This document shows positions 17,607 to 26,093 of a stretch of DNA of 64,000 bases, one piece after another (the stretch's first letter is position 1; every line of letters begins with the position of its first letter). This DNA is from Polaribacter batillariae (GTDB taxonomy: Bacteria; Bacteroidota; Bacteroidia; Flavobacteriales; Flavobacteriaceae). The stretch lies in the NCBI RefSeq assembly GCF_017498485.1, contig NZ_CP071795.1, positions 1,364,001-1,428,000 on the forward strand, written 5' to 3'. The notes below the pieces were generated by a model. That model was given only the letters and a program-made list of their open reading frames with translations. It did not search any database and was not told where the DNA came from. Position numbers and translations under genes: made by a program.

Positions 17607-18418
17607 CGCATTTAGGCGAAATATCTGGTAAAATACTCGTTTTTGGAGGTGTTTATAGCAATTTACAAGCTTTAGAAGCTTTAAAACAAATTGCTGAAAA
17701 GGAAAATATCCCGCCAGAAAATTGTATTTGCACTGGAGATATTGTGGGGTATTGTGCACAACCCGAAGAAACAGTGCAACTTTTTAAATTATGGGGAGTT
17801 AGAAGTATTGCTGGAAATGTAGAAATTCAGTTACGAGAAAATGCAGAAGATTGTGGTTGCGATTTTAGAGAAGGTTCACGTTGTGATGAATTTTCTCAAC
17901 TATGGTACCCTTATGCACAAAGTAAATTGTCTGAAAATTCGATGGAATTTTTAAAAACGATTCCGAACAACATTTCATTTAACTATGCAAAAAAGAGAGT
18001 AACTGTTGTACATGGTTCTTTTTTTAATGTATCAGAATTTATTTTTAAATCTACAGATTGGGCCATAAAAGAACCCAATTTTGAAGCAACAAATGCTAAT
18101 GTTATAATTGGCGGACATTGTGGTTTGCCTTTCAATCATCAAGAAAAAGACAAACTTTGGTTGAATGCAGGAGTAATTGGAATGCCAGCTAATGATGGAA
18201 ACCCAACTGTTTGGTATGCAATTTTAAATGATTCAAATAATAGTTTTAACTTTACACATAAAACACTAGAATACAATTACAAATTAACCAGCAAATTAAT
18301 GCAAAATGGTTTGCTTCCAGAAGAATATTCAAGAACGATTGTTACAGGTATTTGGGATAATACAGAAATTTTACCACCCATAGAAACTGGTTTGCAAGGT
18401 TTTGGTATTCAACTTTAA
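17591..18418 (+). CDS. Degenerate metallophosphoesterase family protein
   Basis: Calcineurin-like phosphoesterase fold, 275 residues. Motif I, normally SDxHGN, reads GGVYSN, so the first Asp and His metal ligands are missing. CTGDIVGYCAQPEET keeps the GD motif, GNVE stands for GNH(D/E), VVHGSFF keeps one His, and IIGGHCGLPF replaces the usual GHTHxP. A cysteine-rich stretch CGCDFREGSRC lies near residues 92-102. The ATG at 17591 overlaps the symporter end by 16 bases; longer in-frame starts lie inside the symporter and are unlikely. It might bind a different metal or act on an unusual phosphate ester such as a ribose-1-phosphate derivative; that is speculative. Confidence 0.82.
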   Translation: MDQKITHLGEISGKILVFGGVYSNLQALEALKQIAEKENIPPENCICTGDIVGYCAQPEETVQLFKLWGVRSIAGNVEIQLRENAEDCGCDFREGSRCDEFSQLWYPYAQSKLSENSMEFLKTIPNNISFNYAKKRVTVVHGSFFNVSEFIFKSTDWAIKEPNFEATNANVIIGGHCGLPFNHQEKDKLWLNAGVIGMPANDGNPTVWYAILNDSNNSFNFTHKTLEYNYKLTSKLMQNGLLPEEYSRTIVTGIWDNTEILPPIETGLQGFGIQL

Positions 18419-18428
18419 AATTTAAAAA

Positions 18429-18923
18429 ATGAAAAAAATATTCATCCTTTTATTATTGGTTCCTTCAACAATTTCTGCACAAAAAAAACTAGATAAATTA
18501 TTAGATAAATGGAATACCAGAAATGTACCTTACATTTCTGTAGAAACACTTGCGTTACCAAAAACAAAAGCTATTTTACTAGACGCTAGAGAAGAAAAAG
18601 AATTTAATGTTAGTCATTTAAAAGATGCAATTCGTGTGGGTTATGACGATTTTAAATTAAAAGAAACCTTAGAAAAAATACCAAAAGATAAAAACACAAA
18701 AATAGTGGTGTATTGTTCTTTAGGAATTCGCTCGGAAACTGTTGCTCATAAATTAATACAAGAAGGTTACACAAATGTTTACAATTTGTATGGAGGTATT
18801 TTTGAATGGAAAAATGCCGATTTTAAAGTGGTTGACACTTTAGGGAACGAAACTGAAAAGGTACATGCTTTTAGTAAAAGCTGGAGCAAATGGCTTAAAA
18901 AAGGAAAAAAAGTTTATGAGTAA
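18429..18923 (+). CDS. Periplasmic rhodanese-like domain protein
   Basis: A 164-residue exported single-domain rhodanese. A signal peptide (MKKIFILLLLVPSTISAQ) is followed by LLDAREEKEFNVSHLKDAIRVGYDDF and the active-site loop VVYCSLGIRSE with Cys96. Such proteins move sulfane sulfur or act as thiol carriers. It starts 10 bases after the phosphoesterase stop codon and so belongs to the same operon. In an arsenic context it could handle thiolated arsenic species; that is inference from location only. Note the C-terminal basic tail (WSKWLKKGKKVYE). Confidence 0.88.
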   Translation: MKKIFILLLLVPSTISAQKKLDKLLDKWNTRNVPYISVETLALPKTKAILLDAREEKEFNVSHLKDAIRVGYDDFKLKETLEKIPKDKNTKIVVYCSLGIRSETVAHKLIQEGYTNVYNLYGGIFEWKNADFKVVDTLGNETEKVHAFSKSWSKWLKKGKKVYE

Positions 18924-19114
18924 TTCTTCAGTTGGCAGTATTTCAGTCTTCAGTTGGCAGTCGCAGTTTTCACTGCAATGAAAAAACATTATAAACCTTA
19001 ATTAAATGAAGCAATCTTGATTTTCTTGTCATTTCTTTTAATTATTTATTTGCTAAACCTTATTCTTAAAGAATCTTTAATTCAGATAAACGAATCCAAA
19101 TAATCTTATTGAAA

Positions 19115-19729
19115 ATGAACAAAAACCTACTACTAATCTTTACAAGAAATCCTGAATTAGGCAAAGCAAAAACACGTTTGGCAAAAAGGGTTGGAGACGA
19201 AACTGCTTTAGAAATTTATAAATTTTTATTAGAAAGAACCAGAAATATTTCTTCGGAAGTAAAAACTGCAGACAAAGCCGTTTATTACTCCGTAAAAATT
19301 CGAGAAAACGATATTTGGAATCCAGAAATTTATCAAAAATATCAACAGTTTGGCGAAGATTTAGGCATTCGAATGAAAAATGCTTTCAAAAACGGATTTG
19401 ATGCTGGCTACAAAAAAGTATTAATTATTGGAAGCGATTTGTACGATTTATCGTCTAAAAATATTGAAAAAGCGTTTCATGAATTAGATAACAACGACGT
19501 AGTTATTGGCCCTGCAGTAGATGGTGGTTATTATTTACTAGGAATGAATTCTTTGGAAGAAAATATCTTCAAAAATAAAAAATGGGGTACAGAAACGGTT
19601 CTAAAAAATACGCTAGCAGATTTAAAAAACAAAAAAGTGAAATTATTGGAGTTTAAAAACGACATAGATGTATATGGGGATATTGAAAATATCCCAGAAA
19701 TTATGAATACGTTTATCAACTCTAAATAG
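19115..19729 (+). CDS. TIGR04282-type arsenosugar biosynthesis glycosyltransferase (DUF2064)
   Basis: 204-residue GT-A-fold transferase that keeps every family motif: RNPELGKAKTRLAKRVG at residues 11-27 for the nucleotide, IGSDLYDLSSKNI for the metal, and VIGPAVDGGYYLLGM near 131-145, ending in DIDVYGDIENI. Members are named for their association with ArsS-type radical SAM proteins. The ATG at 19115 is preferred to a TTG six bases earlier. It is preceded by a 190-base spacer and followed after six bases by the DM13 gene. With the degenerate paralogue at 10754 the locus holds two copies. A likely job is glycosylation or activation of the arsinoyl ribose; the acceptor is unproven. Confidence 0.9.
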   Translation: MNKNLLLIFTRNPELGKAKTRLAKRVGDETALEIYKFLLERTRNISSEVKTADKAVYYSVKIRENDIWNPEIYQKYQQFGEDLGIRMKNAFKNGFDAGYKKVLIIGSDLYDLSSKNIEKAFHELDNNDVVIGPAVDGGYYLLGMNSLEENIFKNKKWGTETVLKNTLADLKNKKVKLLEFKNDIDVYGDIENIPEIMNTFINSK

Positions 19730-19735
19730 CTTTCC

Positions 19736-20436
19736 ATGAAAACAACATTACTTACACTGTTTTTTTCGCTTATTTTTTCTCAAATAAATGGGCAATGTTC
19801 CGAAAATGTCACAAACTTTGGCAACAACACCTCCATTACTTCTTATAATATTTCTGGCAATGTATCTGTTACTTTAAATACAAATAATACAGTTACATTA
19901 AATTTAGCAAGCAATTTTAAAACTGCTTCTGGACCAGATGTTAGAGCGTATTTGGTAAACAGAAATGGAAAAACAGATGCACAATTAAGAAATTCTTTGA
20001 TAAATAATTTAGATAATTTTCAATTCGGATTAATTAATTCTAGTGGGGCACAAACTTTTACGGTTGCAATTCCATCAGGAAAAGACATTACAAAATTCGA
20101 TACTGTTTTCTTTTACTGCCTTCAATTTAATGCTTTTTGGGATTTTGGTTCTATAACGCCATTTAATAATAATACCTGTTCTGTATTATCTGTAAAAAAT
20201 ACTGTTTTAGAAAAAACGAAAGTTTACCCAAACCCCGCAAAAAACAAAATTCATATTGAAAATATAGAGGCAAATTCTGCAGAAATTCGTATTTTTAATG
20301 TTTTAGGAAAACAAGTTTTCTATCAAAAGAAAAACAAGAAAAAACCATAGATGTTTCTTTCTTACCACCAGGAATTTATATGATTAATGTTTCTGTTGAA
20401 AATGCATCTAAAACTCAAAAATTAGTGATTCAGTAA
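19736..20436 (+). pseudogene. DM13 domain protein with T9SS sorting tail, frameshifted near the end
   Basis: Secreted protein: signal peptide MKTTLLTLFFSLIFSQINGQ, then a DM13 domain recognisable by GPDVRAYL, TVAIPSGKDI and FDTVFFYCLQF, with a conserved Cys in the last. The C terminus begins a type IX secretion sorting domain (VYPNPAKNKIHIE, then IFNVLGKQVF). The frame stops at 20350 after KKNKKKP. Adding one A to the A-run at 20339-20344 continues it as KTIDVSFLPPGIYMINV to a stop at 20436 that ends KTQKLVIQ, a normal sorting end. Without the repair the protein could not be secreted by T9SS. DM13 domains are thought to take part in redox or hydroxylation chemistry; role here unknown. Confidence 0.85.
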
Positions 20437-20479
20437 TTATTTTTTAATGCTGAATTATTATAAAATAAATTCAGTATTA

Positions 20480-21295
20480 ATGAAAAAGCAACAATTACAA
20501 GAAACAATCGATTTTTTAAAATCAAAGGGAATTACAACTCCAGAAATAGGAATTGTTCTAGGTACAGGTTTGGGGAAATTGGTTGATGAGATTTCCACCG
20601 AATTAGAAATTGGATATGCGGATATACCACATTTTCCGCAGGCAACTGTAGAGTTTCATTCTGGCAAATTAATTTATGGCGAATTATCTGGCAAAAAAGT
20701 ATTGGTAATGTCGGGTCGTTTTCATTTATATGAAGGCTACAATGCTTGGGAAGTTACCTACGGAATAAGAACAATGCAGGGTTTAGGAATTAAAACTTTA
20801 CTGATTTCAAATGCAGCAGGCGCAGTAAATCTCGATTATAAAAAAGGCGACTTAATGCTAATTGAAGACCATATTAACCTACAAGGAACTTCTCCATTAG
20901 CTTTTAACGGAGCCAATAATTTTGGAAATATTTTTGCGGATATGTTAGAACCCTATTCAAAAGAAATAAACACAAAACTAAATTTAATTGCAACAAAACA
21001 AAAAATTCAATTACATAAAGGGGTTTATGCAAGTGTTTTAGGACCACAATTAGAAACCAGAGCAGAATACAGAATGTTGCAAATTTTAGAAGCAGATGCT
21101 GTTGGAATGAGCACAGTGCCAGAAGTAATTGTTGCCAAACAACTAAATTTGCCTTGTGCAGCTATTTCTGTGTTAACAGACGAGTGCGATCCTGAAAATC
21201 TACAACCTGTAAATATTTCAGAAATTATTGCCATTGCTAATGAAGCAGAACCAAAAATGATAACACTTTTTAAAGAAGCGATTAAAGTGATATAG
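20480..21295 (+). CDS. Purine nucleoside phosphorylase (type I, trimeric)
   Basis: Cleaves purine nucleosides with phosphate to the free base and ribose-1-phosphate. 271 residues from the ATG at 20480; an in-frame start 33 bases upstream is unlikely. Family features: GIVLGTGLG phosphate loop near residue 25, PHFPQATVEFHSG, GRFHLYEGY, the ISNAAGAVN motif near 110, and GMSTVPEVI near 200. It lies just after the arsS block on the same strand. In an arsenosugar route it could remove adenine from the arsinoyl-adenosine made by ArsS, which is an appealing functional link, but ordinary purine salvage explains it equally well. Confidence 0.93.
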   Translation: MKKQQLQETIDFLKSKGITTPEIGIVLGTGLGKLVDEISTELEIGYADIPHFPQATVEFHSGKLIYGELSGKKVLVMSGRFHLYEGYNAWEVTYGIRTMQGLGIKTLLISNAAGAVNLDYKKGDLMLIEDHINLQGTSPLAFNGANNFGNIFADMLEPYSKEINTKLNLIATKQKIQLHKGVYASVLGPQLETRAEYRMLQILEADAVGMSTVPEVIVAKQLNLPCAAISVLTDECDPENLQPVNISEIIAIANEAEPKMITLFKEAIKVI

Positions 21296-21330
21296 TGTAT
21301 TGAAAACCTGAGGGGCTTATTTTAGAAAAT

Positions 21331-21894
21331 ATGCAAATAGAAAAAATAAATTCCGGATTTTATTATCACATTTACAATAGAGGTAATAATAGTCAAGATA
21401 TTTTTTTTGAAGAATTAAATTATGATTATTTTCTCAATTTAATTAAAAAATATTTGTTACCAATTTCTAAAATTTATTGTTATTGTTTACTTAAAAATCA
21501 TTTTCACATTCTTTTAAGAATTAATGATGATTGTGAGAAACCATCAAAATACTTTTCTAACTTATTTAATGCTTACACCAAAGCCATAAATAAGAAATAC
21601 AAAAGAACTGGAAGTTTGTTAGAAAAACCGTTTAAAAGAATAAACATTACTGATGAAAATTATTTAAAAACATTAATTATTTATATTCATTTGAATCCTG
21701 AAAACCATCAAATTTCTAATAATTTTAGTCGTTATAAATTTTCATCATACCAATCTTTTTTATCTTCAAAAGAGACAAGTCTCGATAGAAATGAAGTTTT
21801 AGATTTGTTTGATGGACTTGAAAACTTTATTTCAACTCACGAACAAAGAAAAGTTTTTATTAACAACAAGAATAAACAACTTTTTTTGGAGTAA
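21331..21894 (+). CDS. REP-associated tyrosine transposase (RAYT, IS200/IS605-like Y1)
   Basis: 187-residue HUH single-strand DNA transposase of the REP-associated type. It begins with SGFYYHIYNRGNN, has the metal-binding HFH (His57, His59) in KNHFHILLR and the presumed nucleophile Tyr118 in IIYIHLNP. Such proteins process REP palindromes; matching palindromes (AACCTGAAGGGTC arms) lie downstream at 22941-22972 and 23262-23293, and a related stretch AACCTGAGGGGCTT precedes its ATG. An IS982 element starts three bases after its stop codon and separates it from those palindromes. Confidence 0.9.
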   Translation: MQIEKINSGFYYHIYNRGNNSQDIFFEELNYDYFLNLIKKYLLPISKIYCYCLLKNHFHILLRINDDCEKPSKYFSNLFNAYTKAINKKYKRTGSLLEKPFKRINITDENYLKTLIIYIHLNPENHQISNNFSRYKFSSYQSFLSSKETSLDRNEVLDLFDGLENFISTHEQRKVFINNKNKQLFLE

Positions 21895-21897
21895 ATA

Positions 21898-22906
21898 ACC
21901 TGAGTTCGATTAAAATTTAGGCATTTTTTTCTAGTAAAAAAGATAGATTTTCAGTAAATTAAAGTATTGAATTTCAATTTATTAATCTAAAAATCTATCT
22001 ATGATAATCTACTCTAAAATTACTGAAATTTTCTGTCTTGTTGATGAATTTTGTAAAGAATATGACCAAATAGTAAGTAAACACCTTTTAGGCAATCCAT
22101 CAAAACGTCCCAGTGTTATGTCAAATAGCGAGGTAATTACCATTACCATTTTGTTTCAGCTTAGTGGTTTTAGGACCTTTAAACACTTTTACGTGTATTA
22201 CTTGCAAAAGCATATGCAAGATGATTTCCCTGCTACAGTTTCATACAATAGATTTACAGAACTCATGCAGCAAAACCTCATGCCAATGACTTTATTTTTA
22301 AAGACATGTTGTTTAGGTAATTCTACGGGTATTTCTTTTGTAGATTCTACACCTGTTAGAGTTTGCAGCCCCAAACGAATTAAGAATAATAAAGTATTTA
22401 AAGGCATTGCAACCACTGGAAAATCCACTATAGGATGGTTCCATGGCTTTAAATTGCATATCGTTATAAATGATAAAGGTGAAATCCTAAACTTCTGCAT
22501 AACCCAAGCTAATGTTGATGATAGAACGCCATTAAAAAAGAAGTCTTTTTTAGATAAAATTTATGGTAAGTTATATGCGGACAAAGGTTATGTTGGAAAA
22601 GATTTAATGCAGTTACTTTTTGCTGATGGATTGCATTTAATTACTCATATTAAAAACAATATGAAGAATTCTTTAATGACAATGAGTGATAAAATTTTAC
22701 TGCGTAAACGCTCTGTTATTGAAACCGTAAATGACGAACTCAAAAATATTTGTCAAATTGAACATTCTAGACATAGAAGTTTTACTAATTTCTTGTCAAA
22801 CATAATCGCAGGTCTTATTGCATATAGCTTTTTACCAAAAAAACCTGCTATAAAATATCAGACTGTAAAGTCTAATCAGTTGACAATTTATTAATCGAAC
22901 TCAGGT
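21898..22906 (+). mobile_element. Complete IS982 family insertion sequence (1009 bp)
   Basis: Bounded by perfect 16-bp terminal inverted repeats: ACCTGAGTTCGATTAA at 21898-21913 and its reverse complement at 22891-22906. It holds one intact transposase gene. Both flanks read AAATA (21893-21897 and 22907-22911), a possible 5-bp target duplication, though in such AT-rich DNA chance is not excluded. Confidence 0.95.
22001..22894 (+). CDS. IS982 family transposase
   Basis: 297-residue DDE transposase. The catalytic residues appear as Asp115 ([11 protein letters not shown]), Asp194 ([10 protein letters not shown]) and Glu241 ([13 protein letters not shown]), with the family's [10 protein letters not shown] block near 146-155. 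The frame is complete and the stop lies inside the right terminal repeat, so the element is probably active or recently so. Start at the [14 protein letters not shown], about 100 bases from the left end. Confidence 0.95.
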   Translation: MIIYSKITEIFCLVDEFCKEYDQIVSKHLLGNPSKRPSVMSNSEVITITILFQLSGFRTFKHFYVYYLQKHMQDDFPATVSYNRFTELMQQNLMPMTLFLKTCCLGNSTGISFVDSTPVRVCSPKRIKNNKVFKGIATTGKSTIGWFHGFKLHIVINDKGEILNFCITQANVDDRTPLKKKSFLDKIYGKLYADKGYVGKDLMQLLFADGLHLITHIKNNMKNSLMTMSDKILLRKRSVIETVNDELKNICQIEHSRHRSFTNFLSNIIAGLIAYSFLPKKPAIKYQTVKSNQLTIY

Positions 22907-22940
22907 AAATATATTTTCAGACCCTTCAGGTTTTTATTAA

Positions 22941-22972
22941 GACCCTTCAGGTTTTTAAAAACCTGAAGGGTC
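22941..22972. repeat. REP palindrome, copy A
   Basis: A perfect 32-base palindrome with arms GACCCTTCAGGTTTTT. A lone half copy precedes it at 22920-22935. Probable target of the nearby REP-associated transposase. Confidence 0.85.
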
Positions 22973-23041
22973 TTTTCGGTAATTTAATACAAGATGTGCT
23001 GTTTTTATGTGTACTTTTTACCTAGAAATCAGGTTTATAAT

Positions 23042-23232
23042 TTAGTTTATAGAAATAATTTCGAAATTCTCGGTTTTTTCTGCAGATAAAAACAAGCTTT
23101 CGGTTTCTTTAGGTGGAACTGTTAGTTTTCTTTTTGTTAAATCTATCCAAGCACCATAAACTTTAATAACTGCGGATAATTGTCCTGCTTCATTAAAAAA
23201 TTCGTGTACTAATTTCCAACATTCGTTATTTT
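23042..23232 (-). pseudogene. Duplicated 3' fragment of the acyl-CoA thioesterase gene
   Basis: Matches the last 60 or so codons of the intact gene at 23363-23803, including the stop codon (23042-23044), and diverges abruptly where the REP sequence of copy B begins. It has no start codon and no 5' part, so it is a by-product of the tandem duplication. Confidence 0.85.
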
Positions 23233-23261
23233 TATTTTCAGACCCTTCAGGTTTTTATTCA

Positions 23262-23293
23262 GACCCTTCAGGTTTTTAAAAACCTGAAGGGTC
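23262..23293. repeat. REP palindrome, copy B
   Basis: Identical to the palindrome at 22941-22972, 321 bases downstream, again preceded by a half copy (23241-23256). Confidence 0.85.
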
Positions 23294-23362
23294 TTTTCGG
23301 TAATTTAATGCAAGATGTGCTGTTTTTATGTGTACTTTTTATCTAGAAATCAGGTTTATAAT

Positions 23363-23803
23363 TTAGTTTATAGAAATAATTTCGAAATTCTCGGTTTTTT
23401 CTGCAGATAAAAACAAGCTTTCGGTTTCTTTAGGTGGAACTGTTAGTTTTCTTTTTGTTAAATCTATCCAAGCACCATAAACTTTAATAACTGCGGATAA
23501 TTGTCCTGCTTCATTAAAAACTTCGTGTACTAATTTCCAACGTTCGTTGTTTTTAGAAATACCAGATACTTTTAAATTTACAGTAATGTTTTCTCCTAAA
23601 TGAATTTCTTTTCGAAATGAAGTTTCTTCGGTAAATAAAATCGGACCAATATTGTGTTTTGTAAATTCTTCGATAGAAAAATTATAAGCAGCAAAAAAAC
23701 GAACACGCACTTCTGCAGCATAATCGTTATATGCTGTATGACGCATGTGTCTGTTCGGGTCGAAATCGGACCATTTTGTTGCAAATTCAATTTTAAAGTT
23801 CAT
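23363..23803 (-). CDS. Acyl-CoA thioesterase, hot-dog fold (4HBT/YbgC-like)
   Basis: 146-residue single-domain thioesterase. The family signature is at the N terminus: ATKWSDFDPNRHMRHTAYNDYA, where the Asp after Trp-Ser and the following His are the catalytic region. The rest (GENITVNLKVSGI, AVIKVYGAWIDL) fits the hot-dog beta sheet. It hydrolyses an acyl-CoA thioester in the cytoplasm; chain length unknown. Its 3' third is duplicated downstream (copy A at 23042-23232), but this copy is intact. Transcribed in the same direction as the S41 protease, with a terminator between them. Confidence 0.88.
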   Translation of the reverse strand: MNFKIEFATKWSDFDPNRHMRHTAYNDYAAEVRVRFFAAYNFSIEEFTKHNIGPILFTEETSFRKEIHLGENITVNLKVSGISKNNERWKLVHEVFNEAGQLSAVIKVYGAWIDLTKRKLTVPPKETESLFLSAEKTENFEIISIN

Positions 23804-23814
23804 GGTTTGTAGTA

Positions 23815-23849
23815 TAAAAAACCTGATAAAATTTAAAATTTTATCAGGT
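23815..23849 (-). terminator. Terminator after the S41 protease gene
   Basis: ACCTGATAAAATTT (23821-23834) and its inverted copy (23836-23849) form a 14-bp stem with a single-base centre, followed on the minus strand by a T-run. It ends transcription of the protease gene before the thioesterase gene. Confidence 0.75.
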
Positions 23850-23866
23850 AAATAAGGTGTTTTAAT

Positions 23867-25999
23867 TTAGTTTTTTACAATTTGTCTATTATTTTTAAGC
23901 TTTAGCTCACTTAAAACATTTAGTGCTTCTGCAACGTAAACATCTTTAGAGAGATTTTTATGCCAATCTTCTCTTTTTTGTTCTAAAATAGAATCTTTTT
24001 TTAATAAAGGTAGTTCGTATTTTGGAGAGTTAAAACTTAAATTCGATTTGTAATCGAAAGCAGATTTGTATTTTTTTGCCGAATTTTCTTGTTGTTTGCT
24101 ATGGTTGGAAAACTCTTTAAAATTTAAAGAAAACGAAGTATTGTCTTGGTTTTGTTTTAACCATTTTGCATAGTCGTTTATTAAATTAAATTTTGGATTA
24201 TTTGCAATTCTTTCTTTACTGTTATTTACAACTTCAGAAAAGTTTTCGTAGGAATTTGTTCGTGTGTATTTTGCTTGCGGAACTTTGTCCCAAGTTAAAG
24301 CACCTTCTAAATCTCGCTCTCCAAATTTCATATAACTATATCTGTCTGGCATAGCAATATCAGAATAAACTCCTTCAATTTGGGTAGAACCTCCATTTAC
24401 TCTATAGAACTTTTGAATGGTCATTTTTATTGCGCCTAAATCATCTTCAAATTTTGGATAAAAGTTGTTAATAGGAATTACACTTTGTACGGTTCCTTTT
24501 CCATAGGTTTGATTTCCTCCAATAATAACGGCACGCCCATAATCTTGCATTGCTGCTGCAAAAATTTCTGAAGCAGAAGCAGATAATTCGTTTACTAAAA
24601 TTACAACAGAACCATCCCATTGCATTTTTGGATCTACATCATTTTTTACAATTGGGTCTTGGCCACGATATTTTACTTGAACAATAGGGCCTTCTGTAAT
24701 AAATAAACCAGCAATTTCAATGGCCGTTTTTAAAGAACCACCACCATTATTTCTTAAGTCGATTAATAAGCCAGCAACATTTTCTTCTTTTAAACGCTCA
24801 ATTTCTTTCTCCATATCTTTGGCAGAATCTCTGGCATTGCTGTCAGAAAAATCGATGTAAAATCTTGGCAAATCTATTAAACCGTATTTTTTACCGTTTT
24901 TTTCTACAATTGTAGATTTTACAAACGTTTCTTCTAACTCTACAACATCTCTAATAATTGAAATTATTTTGGTAGAACCGTCTAACTTTTTCTTAACAGT
25001 TAACCTTACTTCTGTTCCTTTTTTACCTTTGATAAATTTTATGGCATCATCTAAACGCATGCCTACAATGTCTAAAGGTTCTTTATCTCCTTGGGCAACT
25101 TCTAAAATAATGTCTCCTGCTTCTAACTCTCCTTGTTTCCATGCTGGACCGCCAGAAACCAATTCAAAAATTTCTGTATAAATTCCTTTTTTTACTAAGC
25201 GAGCTCCAATTCCTTCTAATTTTCCAGACATGTCTTGGTCGAAACGTTCTTTTGTTCTTGGAGCCATATATGTTGTATGTGGGTCAAAAGCCCCAACAAC
25301 ACTGTTTAAAAAAGTAGAAAACCAGTCTTCGTGTTCTAATTCTTCGATTCTTAAGTACAATTCGTTCATATTTTTTAGAACCTCTGCTCTAGCTTCTTTT
25401 TCTAATTCTTTAAATGATTTTGTCTTGTACTTTTTATCTTTTTTTAATTTACTATTTTGTTTTTCTAGCTTGTCTTGTATTCTGCTTAGTGTACTTAATT
25501 TTAATTGCTTTCTCCAATAATCAATCAATTCGTTTTCGTTTTTTGCGAATGGTACTTTATCGTAATCGACATCTATAACTTCTTTTTTATTAAAGTTAAA
25601 GGGTTTCGCTAATATATCTGCATAGTATAATTTTGCGTCTTTTATTTTCTCTGAAAAACGACCATATACTAAATTGTAAAAAGAAACATCGTCCTTTAGA
25701 AGTTGGTTGTCGATTTCGTATTTGTATTTCGAAAATTCTTTAAGATCTTCTTGTGTAAAATAGCGTTTACTAGGGTCTAAGCCATCTATAAAGTTTTTAT
25801 ATACTTTTTCAGAGAAATCGTCATTCATGTCTTTTACAACAAAATGCCCTCTTGTAAGTATATTTTTTAAAACATAAATAAGAATTTTGTCTTTGTTGGG
25901 GTCTTTAATTTCAACGTCGTTATTCGCTTGAAACCCTACGCTAAATAACAGCATAAAAAATGCCAATATCGAAATGTTAATTTTTTGTTTCTTGTTCAT
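23867..25999 (-). CDS. Tail-specific carboxy-terminal processing protease (S41A, Prc/Tsp-like)
   Basis: Periplasmic serine protease of 710 residues. A signal/anchor segment (about 8-24) is followed by an N-terminal helical region, a PDZ domain (about 250-335, with GIGARLV and AGDIILEV), the S41 catalytic core, and a long C-terminal helical region as in bacterial Tsp. The Ser-Lys dyad is visible as the Ser of SASASE near residue 475 and Lys501 in TYGKGTVQ. It cleaves proteins with non-polar C termini, often in envelope quality control. Stand-alone gene with its own terminator. Confidence 0.95.
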   Translation of the reverse strand: MNKKQKINISILAFFMLLFSVGFQANNDVEIKDPNKDKILIYVLKNILTRGHFVVKDMNDDFSEKVYKNFIDGLDPSKRYFTQEDLKEFSKYKYEIDNQLLKDDVSFYNLVYGRFSEKIKDAKLYYADILAKPFNFNKKEVIDVDYDKVPFAKNENELIDYWRKQLKLSTLSRIQDKLEKQNSKLKKDKKYKTKSFKELEKEARAEVLKNMNELYLRIEELEHEDWFSTFLNSVVGAFDPHTTYMAPRTKERFDQDMSGKLEGIGARLVKKGIYTEIFELVSGGPAWKQGELEAGDIILEVAQGDKEPLDIVGMRLDDAIKFIKGKKGTEVRLTVKKKLDGSTKIISIIRDVVELEETFVKSTIVEKNGKKYGLIDLPRFYIDFSDSNARDSAKDMEKEIERLKEENVAGLLIDLRNNGGGSLKTAIEIAGLFITEGPIVQVKYRGQDPIVKNDVDPKMQWDGSVVILVNELSASASEIFAAAMQDYGRAVIIGGNQTYGKGTVQSVIPINNFYPKFEDDLGAIKMTIQKFYRVNGGSTQIEGVYSDIAMPDRYSYMKFGERDLEGALTWDKVPQAKYTRTNSYENFSEVVNNSKERIANNPKFNLINDYAKWLKQNQDNTSFSLNFKEFSNHSKQQENSAKKYKSAFDYKSNLSFNSPKYELPLLKKDSILEQKREDWHKNLSKDVYVAEALNVLSELKLKNNRQIVKN

Positions 26000-26093
26000 A
26001 AAATAATATATCGTGATTTGTATTGAATAATAATATGTTTAACTTCTAAATTACTAAAATAATGCCAAAAAATTTAAAAAATTGATTTTTACA

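Larger units (their letters stand above)
22918..23555. repeat. Tandem duplication, two copies with a 321-bp period
   Basis: Copy A (about 22918-23232) and copy B (about 23239-23555) are nearly identical, differing at only a few positions (for example ataca/atgca after the palindrome and aaaaaattcg/aaaaacttcg). Each starts with the same pair of GACCCTTCAGG half palindromes and ends inside the thioesterase gene. It fills the 456-base space between the IS and the intact thioesterase gene. Confidence 0.9.

Noticed and set aside
21893..22911. AAATA as a certain target-site duplication of the IS982 element
   Set aside because: Both flanks do match, but five A/T bases in AT-rich DNA can match by chance, so it is noted only as possible.
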